The position numbers and the translations under genes are program-made. Of a stretch of DNA of 16,896 nt, positions 1 through 6,809 are shown in pieces. The notes below the pieces were generated by a model. It did not search any database and was not told the DNA's origin. It saw only the letters and a program-made list of their open reading frames with translations. This stretch comes from Erysipelotrichaceae bacterium (GTDB lineage Bacteria; Bacillota_I; Bacilli_A; Erysipelotrichales; Erysipelotrichaceae), in NCBI GenBank assembly GCA_017419065.1, contig JAFOMB010000078.1, positions 1 through 16,896 on the forward strand. Direction: 5' to 3'. Within the stretch, counting starts at the first letter, position 1; each line of letters opens with the position of its first letter.

Positions 1-1
1 C

Positions 2-175
2 TGGGGCAAGGATCCGTTCGACGCTGTCCACAATTCCGTCGTCCTGGACGCTCTGGCAGAGATGGCCATCAAGACCTTCTCCATCAACAGAGAGACAGAG
101 ACCATGCAGCAGGAATTATTAGACAAGCACTTCTTAAGAAAGCACGGTCCGGGAGCCTACTATGGCCAAAACTAG
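2..175 (+). CDS. L-ribulose-5-phosphate 4-epimerase (AraD/UlaF/SgbE family), 3' end only
   Basis: This is the last 57 codons of a gene that begins before the window, read in the frame that stops with TAG at 173-175. The product interconverts L-ribulose-5-phosphate and D-xylulose-5-phosphate as a zinc class II aldolase-like enzyme. The visible tail has the family pattern WGKDPFDAVHNSVVLD, then a helix, then DKHFLRKHGPGAYYGQ. By alignment from memory with E. coli AraD, the His in DKHF and the second Tyr of YYGQ match the catalytic His218 and Tyr229. One extra residue (Asn) follows YYGQ. The gene overlaps the next one by 14 bases, so the two are cotranslated. With a 3-epimerase next to it, the gene could be ulaF/sgbE (ascorbate or L-xylulose use) rather than araD (arabinose), and the fragment alone cannot decide. 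Confidence 0.88.
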   Translation, partial: WGKDPFDAVHNSVVLDALAEMAIKTFSINRETETMQQELLDKHFLRKHGPGAYYGQN

Positions 176-1043
176 AAGCTATCTCTTAGGCATGTATGAG
201 AAATCCATGCCGAAGGATCTGAGCTGGGAAGAAAAGCTCACCGCCTGCAAGAGGGCCGGCTTCGACTGGGTAGAGATCTCCATCGATGAAACAGACGAGA
301 AGATCTCCCGTCTTTACTGGACAAAGGAACAGAAGGATGAACTGGTCTCCCTCATCAAGAAGACCGGAACACCGATCTATACGATGTGCTTCAGCGCTCA
401 GAGAAAGTATTCCTTAGGTTCCCTGGGTAAAGAGAAACATGAAAAGGCCATGGAGATCATGGAGAAGGCTATCGACTTCGCGGCCGATATCGGTATCCGT
501 ATCATCCAGCTGGCCGGTTATGACTGCTACTACGAAGAAGCCAACGAAGAGACCAGAGCGGAATTCATCAAGAACCTGAAGACCGCCACCCGCATGGCTG
601 CCAGGAAAGGCATCCTGATGGGCTTTGAAACGATGATGGACAGAGACTTCATCGATACCGTCGAAAAGGGCATGGAATTCGTCAATATCTGTCAGTCTCC
701 GTACCTGGGTGTCTATCCGGATATCGGCAACCTCGCCGGTGCCAGACATGACTTCGGCTATGAGAAGAGCGTCAATGACGATCTCCGTACCGGTGCCGGA
801 CATATCCTGGCCTGCCACTTAAAGGAGACCAAGCCGAAGACAGACAGAAGCGTTCCTTGGGGAACCGGCCTTACGGACTATGTCTCCAACCTTCAGGTAC
901 TGAAGGAACTGGGCGTCAGGATGTTCAACGGTGAGTTCTGGTGCGACTATCCGGAAAGATGGGAAGAAAACCTCAAGGAGTCCTGCGATTTCTTAAGAGA
1001 CAAGCTCGATCAGGTATTCGACGATGAAGCTCGTAGCCTGTGA
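162..1043 (+). CDS. ulaE: L-ribulose-5-phosphate 3-epimerase (UlaE/SgbU family)
   Basis: The 293-residue protein is a full-length xylose-isomerase-like TIM barrel of the UlaE type, which interconverts L-ribulose-5-phosphate and L-xylulose-5-phosphate in the cytoplasm. Sequence blocks match E. coli UlaE closely as I remember it: LGMYEKSMP at 9-17, EISIDETDEKISRL at 38-51, IRIIQLAGYDCYYEEANEETR at about 112-132, and YPDIGNL at 185-191. The expected metal ligands are Glu156, Asp187, His219 and Glu258. The start at 162 has GGGAG at 151-155, seven bases upstream, and lies inside the end of the 4-epimerase gene. Having both epimerases in a row points to channelling L-xylulose-5-phosphate to D-xylulose-5-phosphate, as in L-ascorbate (ula) or L-xylulose (sgb) catabolism. 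No PTS or decarboxylase gene is visible here to choose between those pathways. Confidence 0.9.
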   Translation: MAKTRSYLLGMYEKSMPKDLSWEEKLTACKRAGFDWVEISIDETDEKISRLYWTKEQKDELVSLIKKTGTPIYTMCFSAQRKYSLGSLGKEKHEKAMEIMEKAIDFAADIGIRIIQLAGYDCYYEEANEETRAEFIKNLKTATRMAARKGILMGFETMMDRDFIDTVEKGMEFVNICQSPYLGVYPDIGNLAGARHDFGYEKSVNDDLRTGAGHILACHLKETKPKTDRSVPWGTGLTDYVSNLQVLKELGVRMFNGEFWCDYPERWEENLKESCDFLRDKLDQVFDDEARSL

Positions 1044-1812
1044 TCTGGATGGAACCATCCTCGACGATCACAAGCAGCCTGATCAGGATCTGAAAGACGT
1101 CATTGAGAAACTGAGAGAAAGAGACATCGGATTCACGATCGTCTCCGGAAGAAACGAAGAGATCATGCATCAGTTCGTTGATCACTTCGATGTGACTCTT
1201 CCCTATGTCACCAACAACGGCGGCAACATCTATCAGAAACACAACTGTCTTCTCAATGACTGTATCCCCGTCTCTTGCAACAGCGGCTTCTTACGGGCTC
1301 TTTATCAGAACGGGATCCCCTTCAGAGCCTTTGCGGAAGAGAGCTTCTACAACTACTCCACCAGTCCTTTCTTCGAAGAGAGAATGGGAAAGCTCATGTA
1401 TCTCATGACACCCTTCGATCCTTCTGAAGATTATACTGACAGACACTTCTACAAGATCACGACAGACTTTATCGATCATAAGGAAGTCCTTCCGGATTTC
1501 CTGGAAATGGTACACAGAGAGTTCCCGGAGCTCACCTATCTGAAAGCTGAGAACTATGTCTACTGCGCCAATTCAAAGACAGCGACCAAGGGCCACGCCC
1601 TGAAGAGCGTCTGCGAGATGATCGGGATCGGTCTGGAAGATGTCATCGCCTTCGGTGATAACGGCAACGATTTATCCATGCTGGAAGCGGCCGGAGTATC
1701 CGTCGCGATGGGAAACAGCCTGGAGGATATCAAAAGAAAATGTGACTATGTCTGTGAAGACAATAATCACATGGGAGTATCTTCTTTCTTAAAAGAATAC
1801 TTCAAACTGTAA
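1024..1812 (+). CDS. Cof-type HAD-IIB family phosphatase
   Basis: The 262-residue protein belongs to the Cof/HAD-IIB phosphatases, cytoplasmic Mg-dependent enzymes that usually act on sugar phosphates or flavin phosphates. Motif I is DLDGT with the nucleophile Asp7 and the acid/base Asp9. Motif II is TIVSGR near residue 38. The Lys of the TKGHALK stretch is motif III, and GDNGNDLSML is motif IV. The C2 cap sits between motifs II and III. The start codon lies 20 bases inside ulaE with only a weak AGG upstream, so translation is probably coupled to ulaE. Its place after two pentose-phosphate epimerases suggests it removes phosphate from excess or wrong pentose phosphate intermediates, but the substrate is an inference. 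A hairpin terminator follows at once. Confidence 0.85.
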   Translation: MKLVACDLDGTILDDHKQPDQDLKDVIEKLRERDIGFTIVSGRNEEIMHQFVDHFDVTLPYVTNNGGNIYQKHNCLLNDCIPVSCNSGFLRALYQNGIPFRAFAEESFYNYSTSPFFEERMGKLMYLMTPFDPSEDYTDRHFYKITTDFIDHKEVLPDFLEMVHREFPELTYLKAENYVYCANSKTATKGHALKSVCEMIGIGLEDVIAFGDNGNDLSMLEAAGVSVAMGNSLEDIKRKCDYVCEDNNHMGVSSFLKEYFKL

Positions 1813-1816
1813 AACG

Positions 1817-1846
1817 AAAAGAGACTGCGTAAAGCAGTCTCTTTTT
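1817..1846. terminator. Bidirectional intrinsic terminator between convergent operons
   Basis: GAGACTGC at 1821-1828 pairs perfectly with GCAGTCTC at 1834-1841 around a five-base loop. The stem is extended by an A-run before it and a T-run after it, so it has a U-tract in both directions. It sits between the stop of the HAD gene (plus strand) and the stop of the ABC ATPase gene (minus strand) and can end both transcripts. Confidence 0.88.
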
Positions 1847-1849
1847 ATA

Positions 1850-2575
1850 TCATAATACTTTGCTTAAGAAGAGCTTCGTTCTCTCTTCCTCCGGATTCCT
1901 GAAGAATTCCTCAGGACTGTTCTCTTCCACGATCTTTCCTTCATCCATGAAGATGATCCGGGAAGCAACTTCCCTGGCGAAATTCATTTCATGCGTGACG
2001 ATGACCATCGTCATGTTTTCTTTAGCGAGATCTCTCATGACATCGAGGACTTCCTTGACCATTTCCGGATCGAGAGCTGATGTCGGTTCATCAAACAGCA
2101 TGACTTCCGGTTTCATACAGAGAGCTCTCACGATGGCGACTCTCTGTTTCTGTCCGCCGGAAAGCTTGTTGACGAACTGATCAGCCTTGTCTTTGAGTCC
2201 GACTCTATCCAGCAGCTTTAGGGCGTTCGCTTTCGCATCCTCTTCTTTTTCTCCCAGGACTTCTACCGGTCCCAGTGTCAGGTTCTGCATGACCGTTAAA
2301 TGCGGGAAGAGGTTGAAGTGCTGGAAGACGAATCCCATCTTGGTACGGATCCTGCACATCTTCTCTTCATCATCCGCGTCGATCTCTTCTTCATCGAACC
2401 AGATGTGTCCCTTATCAATCTTTTCCAGACCGTTGATAGACCTCAGTAAGGTAGACTTTCCGGAACCGGAAGGACCGATGAGACAGACGATCTCATTCTT
2501 TTCGATATCCAGGGAGACATCATCCAGGGCGACGACATCAGGGAAGTGTCTGGAAACGTGTTCGATCTTAATCAC
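1850..2575 (-). CDS. Polar amino acid ABC transporter, ATP-binding protein (GlnQ family)
   Basis: The 241-residue ATPase of a polar amino acid importer works at the cytoplasmic face with the permease encoded just upstream. It has Walker A GPSGSGKS at 34-41, the signature LSGGQKQR, Walker B with MLFDEPTSALDPE, and the switch His in VIVTHEM. Length and motif spacing are typical of the GlnQ/ArtM/HisP family. The start codon is GTG at 2575, inside the permease gene (8-base overlap), with AAAGGAGG about ten bases upstream. It is the last gene of the T-box-controlled operon and ends next to the shared terminator. Sequence alone does not give the amino acid; the T-box specifier suggests arginine. 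Confidence 0.93.
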   Translation of the reverse strand: MIKIEHVSRHFPDVVALDDVSLDIEKNEIVCLIGPSGSGKSTLLRSINGLEKIDKGHIWFDEEEIDADDEEKMCRIRTKMGFVFQHFNLFPHLTVMQNLTLGPVEVLGEKEEDAKANALKLLDRVGLKDKADQFVNKLSGGQKQRVAIVRALCMKPEVMLFDEPTSALDPEMVKEVLDVMRDLAKENMTMVIVTHEMNFAREVASRIIFMDEGKIVEENSPEEFFRNPEEERTKLFLSKVL

Positions 2576-3251
2576 CTTCTGCCAGCCTCCTTTCGAGTTT
2601 ACCGGTAAAGTGCGCGATAGTCAGGGTCAGGATCAGATAGATGAAGGCCGCTCCGATCATCGGGAAGAAATAGTTGTAGTATCTCGCTCCCAGTATGTTA
2701 GAGGACTTCATCAGGTCAATGACACCGATCGTAGACACTAAAGAGGAGTCCTTGATCAGGGTGATGAATTCATTGGCCAGCGGCGGGATGATGCGTTTGA
2801 AGGCCTGCGGCAGGATGATCTTCTTTAAGATCACGGAACGCCTGAGGCCTAAGGACATGCCGGCTTCCCACTGTCCCTTATCCACCGCGTTGATCGACGA
2901 ACGGATGAGTTCGCAGCTGTAGGCACCGGAGTTGATCCCGATAGCCAGGATACCCATGAGGAGGGCATTGACAGGCAGATAGTCGCCTGTGATCATCTGA
3001 TACAGCATCGGGATACCCAGGTAGAAAAAGCTCAGCTGCAGCAGCATCGGTGTTCCCCGTATGAATTCGACATAGACATTGCCTATGACACGGAGGGCTT
3101 TGGACCGGGACATCTTACAGATGGCAGCCAGGACACCCAGCAGGATGCCCATGACGGTCGCACATATGGCTACGAAGAGCGAGATCTCCATCCCCTTCAG
3201 CAGGAAGAGGATGTTTTCACCGGTAAAGATCTTGACGATAGTCTCTATCAT
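2568..3251 (-). CDS. Polar amino acid ABC transporter, permease (HisM/GlnP family)
   Basis: This is a 227-residue inner membrane protein with about five hydrophobic helices. It carries the EAA coupling loop, EAGMSLGLRRSVILKKIILPQA, followed by the family pattern IPPLANEFITLIKDSSLVS. FIRGTPMLLQL near residue 63 is another hallmark of the amino acid permease family. Only one permease gene is present, so the channel is expected to be a homodimer. The ATG lies two bases after the stop of the binding-protein gene and has no strong ribosome binding site, so translation is probably coupled. The 3' end overlaps the ATPase gene by eight bases. Confidence 0.93.
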   Translation of the reverse strand: MIETIVKIFTGENILFLLKGMEISLFVAICATVMGILLGVLAAICKMSRSKALRVIGNVYVEFIRGTPMLLQLSFFYLGIPMLYQMITGDYLPVNALLMGILAIGINSGAYSCELIRSSINAVDKGQWEAGMSLGLRRSVILKKIILPQAFKRIIPPLANEFITLIKDSSLVSTIGVIDLMKSSNILGARYYNYFFPMIGAAFIYLILTLTIAHFTGKLERRLAEGD

Positions 3252-3253
3252 GA

Positions 3254-4036
3254 CTAGAGTCCGTACTGGTCCTTGAGAGCTTCGTATTCCGGAGTGGCCA
3301 TGAAGGCTTCGATAGCCTTATTGAAGGCATCAGCGAGCTTGTCGTTTCCGGTCTTGATGATGAAGGACATCTCTTCATCGACCAAGGACTTTTCACACTT
3401 CTTGAGACCGAATTCTTTCACATAGTTGTCTCCGACGGCCTCATCCGCTACGACAGCATCGAGCTGTCCCGCAGCCAAAGACTGGAACATGACTGTATAG
3501 TCACCCGGATAGAGGACGTTTTCTTCGCCAATAAGAGCTGCCAGGGCTTCCGCCCCAGTCGTTCCGGTACCGGATGCGACTTTCTTGCCCATGAGATCAT
3601 CCGGTCCGTTGATGCCGGTATCTTCTCTGGTGACGATGACCTGCTTGGAGACTAAGTGCGGTGTCGCGAAGATGCAGTCTCGATCAGGAGAATAGGTAAA
3701 GCCGGACATGCCGATATCGATCTGAGAGGCCTGTAAAGCCGAGATGATCGTAGAGAAGTCCATCTGCTTGAGTTCCACAGTGCAGTCTGTGCCGTTCTGT
3801 TCATTGAAGATCTTCAGGACTTCATTCAGGAGGTCTACTTCAAAGCCTTCGACTTCACCCTGGGCATTCAGTGATTCAAACGGCGGATAGTCCGGAGAGG
3901 TTCCGACGATGATCTTGCCGGAAGTCAGTAAGGCATCCGCAAACGGATCATCATTTACTTCTTCCTGTTTGGAAGAACAGGCGCATAAACCGATGAACAT
4001 GCAGAGTGTGATGGCGATCGTCAGTAATTTTTTCAT
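3254..4036 (-). CDS. Amino acid ABC transporter substrate-binding lipoprotein
   Basis: This is a 260-residue extracellular solute-binding protein of family 3, anchored as a lipoprotein. The signal peptide runs from MKKLLTI to LCAC, with the lipidated Cys at about residue 20; Cys at position -2 of the lipobox is uncommon but tolerated. The mature protein shows the family features GTSPDYPPFE, then VEGFEVDLLNEVLK, MDFSTIISALQASQIDIGMSGFTYSPDR, and a second-lobe GKKVASGTGTTGAEAL block. The start overlaps the stop of the hydrolase gene as ATGA (four bases) and has GAGGAAAG six bases upstream. The ligand cannot be read from sequence with certainty; arginine is suggested only by the T-box upstream. 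Confidence 0.93.
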   Translation of the reverse strand: MKKLLTIAITLCMFIGLCACSSKQEEVNDDPFADALLTSGKIIVGTSPDYPPFESLNAQGEVEGFEVDLLNEVLKIFNEQNGTDCTVELKQMDFSTIISALQASQIDIGMSGFTYSPDRDCIFATPHLVSKQVIVTREDTGINGPDDLMGKKVASGTGTTGAEALAALIGEENVLYPGDYTVMFQSLAAGQLDAVVADEAVGDNYVKEFGLKKCEKSLVDEEMSFIIKTGNDKLADAFNKAIEAFMATPEYEALKDQYGL

Positions 4037-4875
4037 ATTCTTTCCTCTTTCTTTTTTATGAGGGAGAACGAATCGAAGATGTACATCTCTCTTTCTCCCA
4101 GGTCTTTATCAGGTTTGACTTCTCTGAGGAGTATCTTTTCAAAGCCTTCGGCGATATCCTTCAGGATACTTCCCTCCGCATAGGGTTCATTGTGCGAGGT
4201 GACCAGCAGATAGCTGCTGTATTCCCCGGATAATTTCTTCATGGTTTTGACATAGTCTTCGAAGGTATCCTCGAAGCAGTATAACGGCGCCGGATAGTAG
4301 GTGTCTCCGGTAAACAGGATCTTCTCTTCCTCATTCACCAGCATCACCGCATCCTTCGCGTGTCCCGGGGTGTGTATCAGCTTCCATCGTCGCTTCCCCA
4401 GGTCGAAGAGATGGCCTTCCTTGACTGTTTCATAAGTGACAGGATGATAGACATAGGTGTGGGACCTGATCGGTGCCTCATCCGCGAACTGGTCTTCCTC
4501 AAACTGCGGTTTCACATAAGAATCAGCCAGCGGTCCCTCCAGGGACCTGATCATATCCGGATGGTCATAGACATACACCTTTTCAAAGCGCCAGTCATCG
4601 CCGATGTGATCGAAGTGATGATGGGAATTCACGACGAGATAGTCTCCGTCATAGATCTCTTCTACGCACTTCTTCATATCGCCGATTCCCAGTCCTGTAT
4701 CCCATAAGAGAGCTTTCTCTTCTCCCAGAATGAGATAGGATATCACTTCCTGGAAGTGATAGGGTTCATAGATCGCCAGGATGTCATGCCCGATGTCATA
4801 GACCTTGAACCAGGCCTGTGACTGCTTTACTTCTCTAAAGTTCTCATACTGTTTTCTGACAGCTTCCCATTCCAT
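4033..4875 (-). CDS. MBL-fold metallo-hydrolase, first gene of the T-box amino acid transporter operon
   Basis: This 280-residue cytoplasmic metallo-beta-lactamase-fold enzyme has no signal peptide. The dinuclear metal site is complete: the HxHxDH motif is His85, His87, Asp89 and His90. His172 lies in HTPGHAKDAVML, Asp191 in TGDTYY, and a C-terminal His in LVTSHNEPYAEG. These features put it in the glyoxalase II/lactonase/hydrolase branch, but the substrate is not evident. The start has AAAGGAG and the gene is directly downstream of the T-box terminator. It shares a four-base overlap with the binding-protein gene, so it is firmly part of the transporter operon. It may process an imported amino acid derivative (for example an ester, lactone or amide), which is inference only. 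Confidence 0.85.
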   Translation of the reverse strand: MEWEAVRKQYENFREVKQSQAWFKVYDIGHDILAIYEPYHFQEVISYLILGEEKALLWDTGLGIGDMKKCVEEIYDGDYLVVNSHHHFDHIGDDWRFEKVYVYDHPDMIRSLEGPLADSYVKPQFEEDQFADEAPIRSHTYVYHPVTYETVKEGHLFDLGKRRWKLIHTPGHAKDAVMLVNEEEKILFTGDTYYPAPLYCFEDTFEDYVKTMKKLSGEYSSYLLVTSHNEPYAEGSILKDIAEGFEKILLREVKPDKDLGEREMYIFDSFSLIKKKEERI

Positions 4876-5118
4876 GTCCTTCTCCTTTCCCTGAAAATAA
4901 AAAATCGCCTCTATAAAGAGACGATGGATCGCGGTACCACTCTTCTTGTCTGTCTGAAACAGACCACCTCATCTATAACGCCGATTCCGCGTTACGGAAT
5001 ACTCTTTTTCCTCCGTAATTCTCCAAAGTGCGTTCATACCTTCCTGCCTCATCCGCTTCCACTCTGCCGGACTCGCTGTCAGACGGTGCCGGTACTACTC
5101 CCCTCTGTCTTCGAATTA
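4876..5118 (-). promoter_or_regulatory. T-box riboswitch leader (tRNA-sensing), probable Arg (CGC) or Ala (GCA) specifier
   Basis: The transcript runs from about 5118 downward. The T-box sequence AGAGTGGTACCGCG lies at 4943-4930. Stem I is visible: CAGAG (5107-5103) pairs with CTTTG (5028-5024), and GTACC (5095-5091) pairs with GGTAT (5040-5036). The loop E pair AGTA (5099-5096) and GAA (5035-5033) lies between them. The specifier loop on the 3' side is CGCA (5032-5029). Stem III is TTACGGA (5018-5012) with TCCGTAA (4998-4992). In the antiterminator, AAGAG (4944-4940) pairs with CTCTT (4920-4916) and CGAT with ATCG, leaving the UGGU bulge free for the tRNA end. UGGU calls for discriminator base A73. 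Uncharged tRNA binding should allow transcription of the hydrolase and transporter genes. Confidence 0.93.
4899..4925 (-). terminator. T-box regulatory terminator
   Basis: On the minus strand ATCGTCTC (4925-4918) pairs with GAGGCGAT (4911-4904) around a six-base loop, followed by a run of six T (4904-4899). The 5' arm is the same sequence that closes the antiterminator, so the two folds exclude each other. It lies 24 bases upstream of the hydrolase start codon. Confidence 0.9.
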
Positions 5119-5124
5119 CTTTTG

Positions 5125-5152
5125 ATTCTAACAGAAAGTTTTGAAATTACAA
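5125..5152 (-). promoter_or_regulatory. Promoter of the T-box / hydrolase / amino acid transporter operon
   Basis: The minus strand shows TTGTAA (5152-5147), a 16-base spacer and TAGAAT (5130-5125), preceded by TGT as an extended -10. The predicted start near 5118 lies just before the first stem of the T-box. The 11-base string TCTGTTAGAAT recurs at the candidate promoter before the ECF ATPase gene. Confidence 0.6.
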
Positions 5153-5154
5153 GT

Positions 5155-5169
5155 ACTTTTCAGAAATAT
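5155..5169. promoter_or_regulatory. CodY-like box upstream of the T-box promoter
   Basis: ACTTTTCAGAAATAT matches the palindromic CodY consensus AATTTTCWGAAAATT at 12 of 15 positions. It touches the upstream edge of the -35 element of an amino acid transport operon, where CodY sites are known in other Firmicutes. The surrounding DNA is very A+T-rich, so a chance match is quite possible, and no codY gene is in view. Confidence 0.3.
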
Positions 5170-5205
5170 TTTTCATTTGAATGTAAAAGTTTTCTAACAG
5201 TTCAA

Positions 5206-5233
5206 AAGAAGAACTGCTGTATTACAGCAGTTC
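5206..5233 (-). terminator. Intrinsic terminator after the nucleoside hydrolase gene
   Basis: GAACTGCTG (5211-5219) is a perfect nine-base inverted repeat of CAGCAGTTC (5225-5233) with a five-base loop. On the minus strand it is followed by TTCTTTT. It starts five bases after the stop codon at 5239 and separates this operon from the T-box promoter. Confidence 0.85.
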
Positions 5234-5238
5234 TATTA

Positions 5239-6222
5239 TTACTCTCTTGTCAGCAGGGCTTCGAGTCTTCGTTTGTACAGGTCGTTGTCGAGTTCGTAGA
5301 TGACCGTGCAGTTCGGCTCCTTCTTCCCGTAGTAGTTTCCTTCAAATCCCGGACCCATGCCTGCCAGCATCCTACCGTCATAGAAGATGACCTGGCCATA
5401 GCACTCATTATGTTCCGTACAGACGTGGGAGACGCATGGAGAAGCGGACTTGATGACATCGCTCCACAACATAGGCGACAGAGATACCGCATCCGGAAGG
5501 TCTATCCTTCTCTGTCCGCCGATGGCGTAGCAGAACTGGGCCAGGGCTTCGTTGCATCTGACCGCGTAGTCGGCAGCCTTCGTTCCGGAAGCCAGGAGTC
5601 TTTCCGTGTCTTCATCGAACCAGGCCGCCTCGCTCGTACAGAGATCATAGCCTCCGACATAGACATGGACACCGAAGTCCATCATGACCTGGTAGGCTTC
5701 CGCGTCCGCGTAGACATTGAATTCGGAGACAGGCGTGGTATTGCCTCTGCCGAAACCGGTCGTACCCATGGTCCAGATGCACTTGAGGTGTTTCATCGTC
5801 TCCGGATCCTTCATCATGGCTAAAGCGAGATTGGTGACCGGACCGATGACGGCGATCTCGATCTCATCCGGATACTTCTTTACGAGGTCGATGATCGCAT
5901 CGCACGCGTGGACGCCTTCCACCGGTTTGACTGTCGGATGGATGAGGTCGCAGTCGGACATCCCGTCATTGCCATGGACGTTTCTCGCATGGACCCGGCT
6001 TCTGGTAAGAGGACGGTCAGCACCCATGTAGACAGGCGGGACGTTCTCAGCGCCTACCGCGATCTCGGCAGACATCAGGCAGTTGAGCGTTGCCTGTTCC
6101 AGAGGGACATTGCCGCTGACCGTCGTGAGAGCGACGACTTCGACAGACGGTTCCCTCAAACACATCATGATGGCTACGGCATCATCCGAGCCGGTATCAG
6201 TATCGATGATGATCTTTCTCAT
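5239..6222 (-). CDS. Inosine-uridine preferring nucleoside hydrolase family (IUNH)
   Basis: This 327-residue cytoplasmic enzyme probably splits the N-glycosidic bond of ribonucleosides to give base and ribose. The calcium-binding N-terminal motif DTDTGSDD is at residues 7-14, followed by the conserved VALTTVSGN. IGPVTNLALAM and a C-terminal HNECYGQVIFYDGR are also family-like. Where typical members have a His-Asp pair near the C-terminal active site, I see LPDAVSLSPML, that is Pro-Asp. This may mean a relaxed or different specificity. The start has AAGGAGGAATT directly before the ATG and lies 20 bases after the stop of the membrane protein gene, so it is cotranscribed with it. Purine or pyrimidine preference cannot be told. 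Confidence 0.88.
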   Translation of the reverse strand: MRKIIIDTDTGSDDAVAIMMCLREPSVEVVALTTVSGNVPLEQATLNCLMSAEIAVGAENVPPVYMGADRPLTRSRVHARNVHGNDGMSDCDLIHPTVKPVEGVHACDAIIDLVKKYPDEIEIAVIGPVTNLALAMMKDPETMKHLKCIWTMGTTGFGRGNTTPVSEFNVYADAEAYQVMMDFGVHVYVGGYDLCTSEAAWFDEDTERLLASGTKAADYAVRCNEALAQFCYAIGGQRRIDLPDAVSLSPMLWSDVIKSASPCVSHVCTEHNECYGQVIFYDGRMLAGMGPGFEGNYYGKKEPNCTVIYELDNDLYKRRLEALLTRE

Positions 6223-6242
6223 AATTCCTCCTTATCATCTAT

Positions 6243-6809
6243 TCATACCCGGAAACGGGTCTTCAGTTCATACAGGATCTCCTTCCGGTTGATGATGACA
6301 TTGACCAGAAAGAGGACAGAAGAGGCCACAGCGAACGCAAAAGCGATCCAGTTGGTGATAGGCCAGGTGTGCAGGGAATACGGGATCAGCAGGATGGAGA
6401 AGAGGCCGAACACGAAGACGGACATGACATGTCTGTCCTTGCGGTCATAGATGGCGTAGTAGGCGATGGCCATGACGGCCAGTACACCGAAGGAGACGAT
6501 CGGGATGACGGTCTCTGCCCAGCCGGGAGCCAGGAAGCGGTCGATCAGGATCAGCAGGACCACGATGTAGAAGTAGGCTCTGGCGATATGGGCGAATAAG
6601 GAGAATTCCACTAAACGTGGTGAGAAGAGTCTCCAGACCATGATCAAAGACCATAAGACGATCATGGACCACCACTTTCCTCCGACGAAGAAGTTGACGA
6701 TGAGACACGTCAGAGCAGCTGTCAGGAAGAGGATGGACGTCACAAAGCGCAGGACGCGGAAGAAGCGGGACTGGCTCTTCGGGATAGGATAGACGATCTT
6801 AGGATCCAT
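6243..6809 (-). CDS. DUF6320-like integral membrane protein
   Basis: I chose the start at 6809, MDPKIVYPIP, giving 188 residues. It has GGGAG eight bases upstream, and the region further upstream is coding sequence of the acyltransferase in another frame. The two genes overlap by 11 bases. The protein is strongly hydrophobic, with about six membrane helices (roughly residues 21-40, 46-62, 74-90, 96-114, 122-140 and 145-165) and a short positively charged tail. Proteins of this type (DUF6320) are, as I recall, often encoded next to a condensation-fold acyltransferase, as here, but their function is unknown. Some relatives begin with a zinc-ribbon, and no Cys pairs are present here. It may help present or flip a lipid product of the neighbouring enzyme, which is inference. 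Confidence 0.72.
   Translation of the reverse strand: MDPKIVYPIPKSQSRFFRVLRFVTSILFLTAALTCLIVNFFVGGKWWSMIVLWSLIMVWRLFSPRLVEFSLFAHIARAYFYIVVLLILIDRFLAPGWAETVIPIVSFGVLAVMAIAYYAIYDRKDRHVMSVFVFGLFSILLIPYSLHTWPITNWIAFAFAVASSVLFLVNVIINRKEILYELKTRFRV

Noticed and set aside
4924..5823. A 299-codon open frame on the plus strand
   Set aside because: It runs through the T-box leader and antisense to the nucleoside hydrolase, has no ribosome binding site and no recognisable domain. It is a shadow of C-ending codon use on the other strand.
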